From Schleiferiaceae bacterium (GTDB lineage Bacteria > Bacteroidota > Bacteroidia > Flavobacteriales > Schleiferiaceae), in NCBI GenBank assembly GCA_030829675.1, contig JAURAE010000034.1, positions 1 to 12,688 on the forward strand: 12,688 nucleotides of DNA, in the 5' to 3' direction. Numbering within the stretch: the stretch's first letter is position 1; every line of letters starts with the position of its first letter. The notes under the pieces were generated by a model that was not told the origin of the DNA, ran no database searches, and worked only from the letters and a program-made list of their open reading frames with translations. Positions 1-6,764 of the stretch are shown here, one piece after another. The position numbers and the translations under genes were made by a program.

Positions 1-30
1 TTGGCCCCTCAATACAACACACTAAAATAT

Positions 31-1212
31 ATGAAAAGCTTCGACTTTGCAGGAAAGAAAGTGCTTATTCGCGTGGACTTTAATGTGCCGCAGGATAAAG
101 ACCTCAAGGTAACCGATAATACGCGCATCACAGCGGCGATGCCAACCATTACTAAGGTGCTTCAGGCAGGAGGAACGGCTGTTTTGATGAGTCATCTAGG
201 ACGACCAAAAGGCGAGCGCCAAGACCACATGTCTTTGTCGCATTTGGTAAGCGAAGTGGAGGCATTGAGTGGTGCTCAAGTTCATTTTTCAAGCGAATGT
301 GTGGGCGATGTGGCGAAAGCTGTAGTGGCCCAAGCGGGTGCAGGAGACATCGTGTTGTTGGAAAATTTGAGATTTCACAACGAAGAAGAAGCCGGTGATG
401 AGGCTTTTGCGAAGGAATTGGCTGAGCTAGGAGATATCTACTTGAACGACGCCTTTGGAACAGCCCATAGGGCGCACGCTTCAACAGCGATTGTAGCGCA
501 ATTTTTCTCAAAAGAGAACAAAGGATTCGGCGACTTGATGAATGCCGAGGTAGAAAGCATTTCAAAAGCTTTAGGCAGCGACAAGAACACGACCGTGGCC
601 ATTATCGGTGGCGCGAAGGTGAGCTCTAAAATTGGAGTAATTGTCAACATGCTTGAGAAAGTAGGCACCGTTGTTATTGGCGGCGGTATGGGATTCACTT
701 TCGTAAAGGCGATGGGCGGATCTATCGGCACCTCGTTGGTGGAGGACGATAAGTTAGAATTGGCCAAATCACTCATTGAAAAAGCGGAGGCCCTTGGCTG
801 TAATCTGCTGATTCCTGTGGATACGCTCATTACAAAAGATTTTGCGGATCAACCCGCAGAGCGCGTGTGTGCGATTGGTGAGATACCAGAAGGCTATATG
901 GGTCTGGATAACGGACCAGAAAGTATTGCCCGAGTACAAGAATCTCTTGCTGCGGCAAAAACCATCATTTGGAACGGACCTATGGGAGTTTTTGAGTTTG
1001 AAAACTACGCAGGTGGAACCAAAGCCGTTGCTGAGTCGGTTGCTCAGGCTACTGCGAATGGAGCGTTTTCTTTGATCGGTGGAGGAGATAGCGTAGCTGC
1101 GGTGAATCAGTTTGGCTATGCAGATAAAGTAAGCTACATAAGTACTGGTGGCGGCGCAATGCTCGAGTTCTTGGAAGGTAAAACACTTCCAGGGGTAGCG
1201 GCGTTGAGCTAA
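31..1212 (+). CDS. pgk: Phosphoglycerate kinase
   Basis: Cytosolic glycolytic enzyme that transfers phosphate between 1,3-bisphosphoglycerate and ADP, giving 3-phosphoglycerate and ATP. The protein is full length at 393 residues. The N-terminal substrate domain opens with the family signature RVDFNVP (residues 14-20), followed by SHLGRPKG and the AFGTAHRAHAS segment. The C-terminal nucleotide domain carries GGAKVSSKI, NGPMGVFEF (from residue 315) and the GGGDS loop (from residue 350), and the protein ends in the usual STGGGAMLEFLEG stretch. I chose the ATG at 31 because homologues begin a few residues before the RVDFNVP strand. The frame stays open to base 1, with a TTG there, so a short N-terminal extension is not formally excluded. 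The last 4 nt overlap the stop of the convergent cvpA-like gene. Any promoter lies mostly outside the window. Family assignment is essentially certain. Confidence 0.97.
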   Translation: MKSFDFAGKKVLIRVDFNVPQDKDLKVTDNTRITAAMPTITKVLQAGGTAVLMSHLGRPKGERQDHMSLSHLVSEVEALSGAQVHFSSECVGDVAKAVVAQAGAGDIVLLENLRFHNEEEAGDEAFAKELAELGDIYLNDAFGTAHRAHASTAIVAQFFSKENKGFGDLMNAEVESISKALGSDKNTTVAIIGGAKVSSKIGVIVNMLEKVGTVVIGGGMGFTFVKAMGGSIGTSLVEDDKLELAKSLIEKAEALGCNLLIPVDTLITKDFADQPAERVCAIGEIPEGYMGLDNGPESIARVQESLAAAKTIIWNGPMGVFEFENYAGGTKAVAESVAQATANGAFSLIGGGDSVAAVNQFGYADKVSYISTGGGAMLEFLEGKTLPGVAALS

Positions 1213-1679
1213 AGACCGTGCTCGAGTAGGGCAACAAAGTCTAAGAGGAAGGGGTAGAATATTGAGTCTGCTATTAGGCCTGGATGTTCAAACCCCACTC
1301 CTTCTTGGAGTGTGCTATAGGCGTATACGCCCAGAGAACCCCACAACAGGGCTTTGAGTAGGCCAAAAAAACCGCCTAAGATTCGGTTGAAGCCGCCGAG
1401 CATAACGCTTTTGACTACACGGTCAATGAAGTTGCCCAAGAGCATGATTCCGAGGTAGACCGCGATGAATAAAATCGCGTAGGATACAAAACCCAAGTAT
1501 TTTGGGCCGATGTAAGCGCCTAAAAACTCTTCGGCCACACCGTTGAGCATAAAAGAGGCGATAACACCTCCTACCACAGCTAAAATGCCGGAGATTTCTT
1601 TTACAAAGCCTTTCCAAATACCTTTGACCAGCAGAAAAGCAGCAAAAACAGTTAAAACGAGGTCTAGACCTTTTACCAT
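1209..1679 (-). CDS. CvpA family inner-membrane protein
   Basis: A 156-residue hydrophobic protein with about four predicted membrane segments (near residues 3-22, 28-48, 62-84 and 98-121). Glycine-rich stretches and the segment GFVKEISGILAVVGG fit the CvpA (colicin V production) family, as does the later GGFNRILGGFFGLLKALLWG segment. CvpA proteins are inner-membrane proteins linked to envelope homeostasis; the molecular role is not firmly known, and in Bacteroidota they are not evidence of a bacteriocin. Length fits the family (about 160-180 residues). The stop overlaps the pgk stop (CTAA, 4 nt, convergent). The start codon is 12 bp from the start of the divergent gene at 1692, so its promoter must lie largely inside that gene. 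TTATTTTG at 1683-1690 on the minus strand, one mismatch from TAnnTTTG, is a possible -7 element but would leave almost no leader. Confidence 0.88.
   Translation of the reverse strand: MVKGLDLVLTVFAAFLLVKGIWKGFVKEISGILAVVGGVIASFMLNGVAEEFLGAYIGPKYLGFVSYAILFIAVYLGIMLLGNFIDRVVKSVMLGGFNRILGGFFGLLKALLWGSLGVYAYSTLQEGVGFEHPGLIADSIFYPFLLDFVALLEHGL
1660..1671. repeat. 12-bp perfect palindrome near the divergent cvpA-like/1692 start sites
   Basis: AGGTCTAGACCT is a perfect 12-bp inverted repeat with no spacer. It lies inside the first codons of the cvpA-like gene (Gly-Leu-Asp region) and about 20 bp upstream of the start at 1692. The position would suit an operator for the divergent pair, but it is coding sequence and no regulator is known. 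A functional role is inference only. Confidence 0.3.
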
Positions 1680-1691
1680 AGCGCCAAAATA

Positions 1692-2042
1692 ATGAGAAGC
1701 GAAGAATTAAAGTACGATTGGGAGCGGTTGCTTGAAAAACTTTCCCAACAGTTTCCTGGTGACGGGGATATAGATTTGGACGGGGTATTATTGCTCATTG
1801 GAGCACAAGAGCTTCAAATGGGTTATTTGCGCCTGAAAAAAGATGAAAAACTCAACGTTTTACACATCGCAGTTTGTACCGTGCTAGAGCCTTATGGCTA
1901 CTACGAGTTTGAGAAGAGGGACGATGATGGCTGGCCTCATTTTAAATCCTTGAAGCCCCTGCCAAACTTGAAAGCAGGAGAACAGGCCGTTCTTATGAAA
2001 GAAGCGGTGGTTAACTATTTTAAATCGAATGGGTACCTCTAG
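1692..2042 (+). CDS. Conserved hypothetical protein, 116 residues
   Basis: Small soluble, mildly acidic protein with no signal peptide and no membrane segment. The N-terminal 20 residues look like an amphipathic helix (EELKYDWERLLEKLSQQF). This is followed by a helical stretch LDGVLLLIGAQELQMGY, a strand-like segment (LNVLHIAVCTVLEPYGYY), an acidic turn with DDDGWPHF, and a C-terminal helix ending near YFKSNGYL. Codon use matches its neighbours and the frame is free of stops, so it is very probably a real gene. The ELQMGY and EPYGYYEF segments look like conserved cores, and I have the impression of similar proteins in Bacteroidota, but I cannot assign a function. It is divergent from the cvpA-like gene with 12 bp between start codons, and convergent with the lipoprotein gene at 2046 with a 3-bp gap. 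Confidence 0.8.
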   Translation: MRSEELKYDWERLLEKLSQQFPGDGDIDLDGVLLLIGAQELQMGYLRLKKDEKLNVLHIAVCTVLEPYGYYEFEKRDDDGWPHFKSLKPLPNLKAGEQAVLMKEAVVNYFKSNGYL

Positions 2043-2045
2043 AGA

Positions 2046-2414
2046 TTAGCAACCAGGGTCGCTAGGGTCGTAAGGAAGCAAAATGATCTTTGACTGAACC
2101 GTAGTATTTGGCTCAAGCTTGATGAATCCACAACCAATGTGTGTGAACGGGTTTCCTCCGCGAGTAGCTAGAATTTTAAAGACTGCTTCGTACTCGTATT
2201 CGAACTCGACCATTCCATCAAAGCCTGTAGTATCGATGAAATAAGCCTCTTCACGGTATCCAGGAACATCAACGCTAGCCTCTACAATCACGTTTTGGAT
2301 AGGCACACCAGAAGCATTCGTCACTTTCACGCGGAAAGGATAAGTAGGATTTTCGATCTGGCAGCTGCTCAAAAGCAAGAACGCCAACAAAGGAAGTACG
2401 AGTAACTTTTTCAT
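2046..2414 (-). CDS. Small lipoprotein with Ig/transthyretin-like domain, second of a tandem pair
   Basis: 122-residue predicted lipoprotein. The signal peptide MKKLLVLPLLAFLLLSSC places the lipidated cysteine at residue 18. The mature part is one all-beta domain opening with FRVKVTNASGVPIQNVIVEA, reminiscent of carboxypeptidase-regulatory or Ig-like domains that pack against larger envelope proteins. It keeps a cysteine in HIGCGF and ends with a cysteine as its last residue; both match cysteines in the upstream gene, suggesting a disulfide. The start at 2414 shares one base with the upstream stop (TAATG), which indicates translational coupling. An in-frame ATG at 2426 would add only MRRI and is less likely. 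Its function is unknown; it resembles its neighbour closely enough in sequence and layout to be a tandem duplicate. Confidence 0.82.
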   Translation of the reverse strand: MKKLLVLPLLAFLLLSSCQIENPTYPFRVKVTNASGVPIQNVIVEASVDVPGYREEAYFIDTTGFDGMVEFEYEYEAVFKILATRGGNPFTHIGCGFIKLEPNTTVQSKIILLPYDPSDPGC

Positions 2415-2761
2415 TATTCTACGCAACCATTAGGGTCTCCGATGGGGTAAATTACAACATTTACGTCAATGGTCTCGCCTTTAACCAAACGAACATAGTT
2501 ACACCCTTCGTAAACCATCTTCCAAGCTTTGAGGTCGTAGTAGGCTTCGAAACCTGATCTGAAGACAACCTCACCACTTGGCCCGGTGAAATTATACCAC
2601 TCTGTAGACCCAGCTACCGGCGCAAACATCTTCACAGCGGCGTTCTGAATAGGCACACCATCTTCGTTCGTTACCTTGACCTTCACAAAGTATTCTGTGG
2701 CCTCTTCTTCACAAGAGCCAAAAAACAATCCAACCAAGAGTAAAAGAATAAACCGTTTCAT
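2414..2761 (-). CDS. Small lipoprotein with Ig/transthyretin-like domain, first of a tandem pair
   Basis: 115-residue predicted lipoprotein. The signal peptide MKRFILLLLVGLFFGSC gives a lipidated cysteine at residue 17. The mature protein begins CEEEATEYF; an acidic run directly after the lipidated cysteine resembles the surface-export signals described for Bacteroidota lipoproteins, so display on the outer leaflet is possible. The rest is one beta-rich domain starting VKVKVTNEDGVPIQNAAVKM, aligned to the following gene (VKVTN..GVPIQN). Cysteines in YEGCNY and in DPNGC near the C-terminus align with those of the second copy. It is the promoter-proximal gene of a two-gene operon, with a TAGATTTG element at 2784-2791 on the minus strand. 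No specific function can be assigned. Confidence 0.82.
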   Translation of the reverse strand: MKRFILLLLVGLFFGSCEEEATEYFVKVKVTNEDGVPIQNAAVKMFAPVAGSTEWYNFTGPSGEVVFRSGFEAYYDLKAWKMVYEGCNYVRLVKGETIDVNVVIYPIGDPNGCVE

Positions 2762-2783
2762 GCGTGGAATTCAGTAATTTCGC

Positions 2784-2791
2784 CAAATCTA
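2784..2791 (-). promoter_or_regulatory. Putative Bacteroidota -7 promoter element for the lipoprotein pair
   Basis: Read on the minus strand this is TAGATTTG, an exact match to the Bacteroidota -7 consensus TAnnTTTG. It lies 22 bp before the start codon at 2761, giving a short leader. I see no well-spaced -33 TTTG; GTTTGG occurs only 8 bp upstream of the element, too close. The exact match and position support it, but an 8-mer with two free bases can occur by chance. Confidence 0.45.
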
Positions 2792-2822
2792 CAACAATCC
2801 AAACGTATTTAAGTAGACAATT

Positions 2823-3839
2823 ATGCTGGATAGAGTCGAAAATTTAAAAAGCCAAGTAGAAGCTACTGCCTTAACAACCAAGGAAGAAGCCGAAACGTTC
2901 CGTTTGCAATACCTCAGTAAAAAGGGAGCAATCACCGAGCTTTTTAAAGCCTTTCGCGATGTTCCAGCACAAGAGAAGAAGGCATTTGGCGCTGCGCTGA
3001 ACACCCTGAAAACACTGGCAGAGGACAAACACAAGGAGGCTTTAGAATCCTTGGATAATAGTCAAGCGGTGGGGGTAAACGGAGATTTGACGCGTCCTGG
3101 GACGCCCTATGAATTGGGCGCAATTCACCCCATCAACGCCATCCGCGATGAAATCGTAGATATCTTCAAGCGCATTGGATTCAACATCAGCACAGGCCCT
3201 GAAATTGAAGACGACTGGCACAACTTCTCGGCACTAAATTTCCCTGAAGAGCACCCTGCACGCGACATGCAAGACACATTTTTTGTACAACGCAACCCGG
3301 ACTGGGCCTTGAGAACACACACCTCGAGTGTCCAAGTACGTGCCATGGAAAGCGCACAGCCCCCTATTCGCACCATCTCGCCAGGGCGTGTGTTCCGCAA
3401 CGAAGCCATTAGCGCACGCAGCCATTGTATCTTCCATCAAATTGAAGGACTGTATATCGACAAGGGCGTAAGCTTTGCAGATTTGAAGCAGGTCTTGATG
3501 TATTTTGCTCAAGAGTTCTTCGGCAAGGCGAAGATCAGAATGCGCCCGTCCTACTTCCCGTTTACCGAGCCAAGCGCTGAGGTAGATGTGTACTGGGGCC
3601 TTGAAAACGAAATCGACTACAAAATCACCAAAGGCACAGGATGGTTAGAGGTGATGGGTTGTGGAATGGTGGACCCTAATGTATTGAAGGCAAGCGGCAT
3701 AGACCCTGAAGTGTATACAGGATATGCTTTTGGAATGGGTATTGAGCGCATTGCTATGAACCGTTACCAAATTCCTGATATCCGTCTGTTCACCGAGAAC
3801 GATAAGCGCTTCTTAGAGCAGTTTAAGACAGGCCTATAG
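2823..3839 (+). CDS. pheS: Phenylalanyl-tRNA synthetase alpha subunit
   Basis: Catalytic subunit of the class II (alpha-beta)2 enzyme that attaches phenylalanine to tRNA-Phe in the cytosol. Length is normal at 338 residues. An N-terminal coiled-coil arm that contacts tRNA occupies roughly residues 1-85. The catalytic domain starts at HPINAIRDEIVDIF (residue 102) and contains, in order, the GPEIEDDWHNFSALNFPEEHPAR stretch, LRTHTSSVQVRAM, the motif 2 region GRVFRNEAISARSHCIFHQ, the segment RPSYFPFTEPSAEVDVYW, and the motif 3 region GYAFGMGIERIAM with the conserved Gly-x-Glu-Arg. The beta-subunit gene pheT is not adjacent, so the two subunits are encoded apart here. The stop overlaps the convergent dehydratase gene through the palindrome CTATAG, which supplies TAG on both strands. 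No clear promoter stands out in the 61 bp upstream; TAATTTCG at 2775-2782 is a weak candidate. Confidence 0.97.
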   Translation: MLDRVENLKSQVEATALTTKEEAETFRLQYLSKKGAITELFKAFRDVPAQEKKAFGAALNTLKTLAEDKHKEALESLDNSQAVGVNGDLTRPGTPYELGAIHPINAIRDEIVDIFKRIGFNISTGPEIEDDWHNFSALNFPEEHPARDMQDTFFVQRNPDWALRTHTSSVQVRAMESAQPPIRTISPGRVFRNEAISARSHCIFHQIEGLYIDKGVSFADLKQVLMYFAQEFFGKAKIRMRPSYFPFTEPSAEVDVYWGLENEIDYKITKGTGWLEVMGCGMVDPNVLKASGIDPEVYTGYAFGMGIERIAMNRYQIPDIRLFTENDKRFLEQFKTGL

Positions 3840-4079
3840 TTTGTTGATGGCCCCTGCCATTTCTAAGTCCTTTACCGTAACGACATTCCCCGCATCATGC
3901 GTTTGTAGCGATATGCGCACGGTGGAATAATCTATGGTGATATGAGGATGATGTTGGACCAATTCTGCCAACTCCGCCACGCGCTGCACAAATTCAAGCC
4001 CGTCTAAATAAGCATCAAATTGAAATTCGCGGACCAAAGCATTGTTGTGTTCTGACCAGTTTTTTGGAAGTTCTTGCAT
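3834..4079 (-). CDS. Pterin-4a-carbinolamine dehydratase (4a-hydroxytetrahydrobiopterin dehydratase)
   Basis: Small cytosolic enzyme that dehydrates 4a-hydroxy-tetrahydropterin so the pterin cofactor of aromatic amino acid hydroxylases can be recycled. The 81-residue protein shows the family core: AELAELVQHHPHITIDY with the active-site His-His-Pro at residues 43-45, then VRISLQTHDAGNVVTVKDLEMAGAI with the conserved Thr-His-Asp (60-62) and Asp71. It is a little shorter than many homologues (about 95-115 residues) and lacks part of the N-terminal helix. I chose ATG 4079; an in-frame ATG at 4124 would translate the upstream terminator hairpin and add a stretch unlike the family. It begins 11 bp beyond the poly-T of the pyk terminator and overlaps the pheS stop by 6 nt. 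No phenylalanine hydroxylase gene lies in the window, so the actual pterin partner is unknown; other pterin roles are possible. Confidence 0.88.
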   Translation of the reverse strand: MQELPKNWSEHNNALVREFQFDAYLDGLEFVQRVAELAELVQHHPHITIDYSTVRISLQTHDAGNVVTVKDLEMAGAINKL

Positions 4080-4090
4080 CCTGTTAAGAT

Positions 4091-4121
4091 AAAAAAAGCC
4101 CCGATCCGCAGGACCAGGGCT
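4091..4121 (-). terminator. Intrinsic terminator of the acpP-fabF-rnc-pyk operon
   Basis: On the minus strand, 25 nt after the pyk stop, AGCCCTGGTCC pairs with GGATCGGGGCT around a 3-nt TGC loop: an 11-bp stem with two G-U pairs (4097-4121), followed directly by a run of six or seven T (4091-4097). This is a textbook Rho-independent terminator. On the plus strand there is no T run after the hairpin, so it works in one direction only. Confidence 0.92.
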
Positions 4122-4146
4122 CATGAAGTTTTGTTTCGATTAATGC

Positions 4147-5580
4147 TTAATCAATGGTTGAAATCTTGAGCATATTGGTAAAGCCTTTCTCTTCGATAGG
4201 CATCGATGCAATTTTTACAACCAAATCACCAGATTCAACATATCCACTTTCTTTGAGGATGTTCTGGATGTCTTTGAAGCTTTGATCGGTACTTTCCATG
4301 TTATCATAGTAGAAGGCCTCTACCCCCCACACCAAGGACATTTGGTTCATGATTTGACGGTTGGCCGTAAACACGATGATCTTGGTTTTAGGGCGGTGTC
4401 CGGCAATTTTCAATGCCGTATACCCACTAAAGGTCATGGTTAAGATGGCGGAGGCACCTACCTGATCTGCAATCTTAGCCGCGTTATAACAAACGACCTT
4501 CGTGATGAACCTTTCGTTCTTTAGGCTTGGCGGGTTTTCCATGTTAGGCTTAACATCGAAAGTAGATTCCACGTGTGCCACAATGCTGGCCATGGTTTCA
4601 ACGACCTTAACTGGGTACTTGCCCACAGAGGTTTCGCCAGAAAGCATCACAGCATCTGCGCCGTCGCAAACAGAATTGGCCACATCATTAACATCCGATC
4701 TGCTTGGGCTTAAACTCTCCATCATAGATTCCATCATTTGCGTTGCAATGATAACAGGCTTCGCTTTGATGTGGCATTTTTCAACAATCATCTTCTGTAC
4801 CATAGGCACTGAAGAATAAGGAATCTCTACCCCAAGGTCGCCACGAGCGACCATAACAGCATCGGTAGCGTGAATAATGTTGTCAATATCAACAACGGCT
4901 TCAGGTTTTTCAATCTTCGAAACGATTTTCGCAAACGAGCCGAAATCTTCAATGATTTTGCGTAGTTCTGCTACATCGTTGGCATCTCGAACGAAGCTAA
5001 GTCCGATCCATTCTACCCCTTCTTCCATAGCTACAACTACGTCTTCGAGGTCTTTTTTAGTCAAACAAGGAAGGCTGACCTTGGTATTTGGAAGGTTTAC
5101 CCCTTTCTTGCTTTTTAGTGGGCCGCCCTGCACCACTTTGGTGATTACAGTATCCTTTTTATTTGTTTCTAAGACCTCACAGATAAGCTTACCGTCGTCG
5201 AGCAAGATGTGCTCGCCGGCGTTCACATCAGAAGGGAACTGCTTGTAGTTCATGTAGACACGCTCAGCGGTGCCCGCAACTTTTTCAGTCGTAAAGATTA
5301 AGGTATCGCCCTCGTTGATCACGGCTCCCTCTTCAACATCGCCGATGCGAAGTTTTGGTCCTTGTAAATCGGCAAGAACGGCAATCTTACAATTGTGTTC
5401 TTCGTTGATTTCTTTGATCAACTTAATAGTTCTACGATGTGTGTCGTGGTCGCCGTGAGAGAAATTAACACGGAATACGTTAACACCCGCACGGATCATT
5501 TCTACCATGACGTCTTTATGCCATGATGCTGGACCTAGGGTGGCTACGATTTTAGTGTTGTTAGGCGTTTCGAATTTCAT
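4147..5580 (-). CDS. pyk: Pyruvate kinase
   Basis: Last enzyme of glycolysis; transfers phosphate from phosphoenolpyruvate to ADP, giving pyruvate and ATP in the cytosol. 477 residues, the normal length for a bacterial enzyme without an extra C-terminal domain. The barrel domain begins TKIVATLGPAS; Arg37, Asn39 and Ser41 in FRVNFSHGD are the nucleotide and cation contacts. The B domain follows DLQGPKLRIG (roughly 75-170). SKIEKPEAV supplies catalytic Lys222 and metal ligand Glu224, ARGDLGVEIP supplies Asp248, and ATQMMESM supplies Thr280. The C-terminal allosteric-type domain runs from about 355 to 477. It is the last gene of the operon; the preceding IPExxxVDY-type gene overlaps its start by 20 nt, and a strong terminator follows its stop. 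Confidence 0.98.
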   Translation of the reverse strand: MKFETPNNTKIVATLGPASWHKDVMVEMIRAGVNVFRVNFSHGDHDTHRRTIKLIKEINEEHNCKIAVLADLQGPKLRIGDVEEGAVINEGDTLIFTTEKVAGTAERVYMNYKQFPSDVNAGEHILLDDGKLICEVLETNKKDTVITKVVQGGPLKSKKGVNLPNTKVSLPCLTKKDLEDVVVAMEEGVEWIGLSFVRDANDVAELRKIIEDFGSFAKIVSKIEKPEAVVDIDNIIHATDAVMVARGDLGVEIPYSSVPMVQKMIVEKCHIKAKPVIIATQMMESMMESLSPSRSDVNDVANSVCDGADAVMLSGETSVGKYPVKVVETMASIVAHVESTFDVKPNMENPPSLKNERFITKVVCYNAAKIADQVGASAILTMTFSGYTALKIAGHRPKTKIIVFTANRQIMNQMSLVWGVEAFYYDNMESTDQSFKDIQNILKESGYVESGDLVVKIASMPIEEKGFTNMLKISTID

Positions 5581-6046
5581 ATAGTAAGTGAGTTTCTCGT
5601 TGTGTTAGTTGTGTATGCGCTTCGAAATATTGCGCGGTTGTGATTTTTTCGTTCTTCTTGAGTACGCTTTCTAAATCGAACGCAAAGTCCGAATTTTCTA
5701 CGATTAAAAGGTAGTCCCAATGTTTAACTGAAGGTAAAAGATGTTTTTCTGGAGCGCTTTCAAACAAGCTCCATTCGGACGGCTCCTGTTCCTGCGCTCC
5801 TATACTGAGGTTCATAATCATGCACAAGGGCTCTCCATTAGGGTCTTTACCGTCAAATACGTTGTATTCCCATACGGTCCCCTGGTCCCATTCGTCTACC
5901 ACATCTGGGCGACAAACCAACTGCATCCCGTACTGGACATTCATCCAATAAGCCAATTCATAGTCCTTCAACGGTGTGCGTATACCCACTGTTGAGAAGT
6001 TCATTTTGATACGCTTGAGCGCATCTATATGCTGAACTTTAGCCAT
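5561..6046 (-). CDS. IPExxxVDY family protein
   Basis: 161-residue soluble protein of unknown function. I assign it to the Bacteroidota IPExxxVDY family from three features: its place between rnc and pyk, the LKDYELAYWMN segment near residue 27 (the family usually has an L-x-DYxLAYxLN-like segment), and LLPSVKHWDYLL at residues 103-114, which sits where the naming motif is expected. The motif is degenerate: Pro, Asp and Tyr are kept, while Ile, Glu and Val are replaced by Leu, Ser and Trp. No signal peptide or membrane segment is visible. I chose ATG 6046, which overlaps the rnc stop by 8 nt (ATGGCTAA); a start at 6139 would lie deep inside rnc. Its 3' end overlaps pyk by 20 nt. Overlaps at both ends suggest translational coupling. 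Confidence 0.82.
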   Translation of the reverse strand: MAKVQHIDALKRIKMNFSTVGIRTPLKDYELAYWMNVQYGMQLVCRPDVVDEWDQGTVWEYNVFDGKDPNGEPLCMIMNLSIGAQEQEPSEWSLFESAPEKHLLPSVKHWDYLLIVENSDFAFDLESVLKKNEKITTAQYFEAHTQLTQRETHLLYEIRNA

Positions 6047-6764
6047 TGAATAGGTCTTTATTCTTTTGGTAATAGGCTTTTGAGGCGGCCTCTTCCCCCT
6101 TCTTTTTTGAGCTTCCTTGACCTGTAGCGACCAAATCATCGCCTACATAAAGGCCCATGATAAAGGTAGCGTTGTGTTGCTCTCCATTGCGCTCCAGTTC
6201 CTCAAATCTGAAGCTTTTTTTAAATCCTTGAAAGTGTTCAATAACCTCGCTCTTATAATTGTGCGTGGTGTCCATCAGTTCGGCGTTCGTGACAAAGGGA
6301 TCTACAATAGCCCTCATGACGAAGTACTGTGTTTTTTGAAGCCCCAGGTCAATGTAACAGGCTCCCACCAAGGCCTCCAAGGCGTCGCCATAAACACTTT
6401 CGCTGTGGTTGCCCTTAAGGTTTGCTACCAACAGATTGGGCAAGCCGAGCTCATCAGCAACCCTGTTGAGGTTGTTTCTTGAGACCAATTTGCTTCTCAT
6501 CTTGGTCAAATATCCTTCATCTTCTTTTGGGAATCTATAGAACAGCGCTTCTGCTACCACCAAATCAATGACGGCATCGCCTAAATATTCTAAACGCTCA
6601 TTGTTTCGCTCGCCGCGTTTTTTGCGGAAGGGATAGGCGCTAGCATGACGTAGGGCCAATTTGTACAAGGACAGGTCCTTCGGCCAGAACCCTATAACCG
6701 CCTTGATGTCGCGTTTAAACGGACTAGGGAAGAAATATGGGAACAACTCCTGTATGGAACGCAT
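6039..6764 (-). CDS. rnc: Ribonuclease III
   Basis: Double-strand-specific endoribonuclease that processes rRNA precursors and structured mRNAs. 241 residues. The catalytic domain carries the signature NERLEYLGDAVIDLVVAE with Glu56, Glu59 and Asp63, then the second acidic pair Asp127 and Glu130 in YGDALEALVGA, matching the Mg-binding set of the E. coli enzyme. A C-terminal dsRNA-binding domain spans about 165-238, with NATFIMGLYVGDDLVATG and the basic GSSKKKGEEAASKAYY helix that contacts RNA. The N-terminal 30 residues (SIQELFPYFFPSPF) are longer than in enterobacteria. The start immediately follows the fabF stop (TAAATG, no gap), which points to coupled translation. Confidence 0.96.
   Translation of the reverse strand: MRSIQELFPYFFPSPFKRDIKAVIGFWPKDLSLYKLALRHASAYPFRKKRGERNNERLEYLGDAVIDLVVAEALFYRFPKEDEGYLTKMRSKLVSRNNLNRVADELGLPNLLVANLKGNHSESVYGDALEALVGACYIDLGLQKTQYFVMRAIVDPFVTNAELMDTTHNYKSEVIEHFQGFKKSFRFEELERNGEQHNATFIMGLYVGDDLVATGQGSSKKKGEEAASKAYYQKNKDLFNG

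Noticed and set aside
1209..1679. CvpA homology as a sign of a colicin V-type bacteriocin system
   Set aside because: CvpA-type proteins are widespread envelope proteins. No precursor peptide, exporter or immunity gene lies nearby.
3847..3860. Hairpin ATGGC-CCCT-GCCAT just after the pheS stop as a pheS terminator
   Set aside because: The 5-bp stem is weak, no T run follows, and the sequence encodes the conserved C-terminus of the dehydratase.
4080..4124. Upstream start at 4124 for the pterin dehydratase
   Set aside because: It would translate the pyk terminator hairpin into a proline/glycine-rich leader unlike the family; ATG 4079 gives a family-like N-terminus.
6047..6139. Longer start at 6139 for the IPExxxVDY-type gene
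   Set aside because: The extra 31 residues come from rnc dsRNA-binding-domain sequence in another frame and are basic and low in family-like character; ATG 6046 gives a normal start with an 8-nt overlap.
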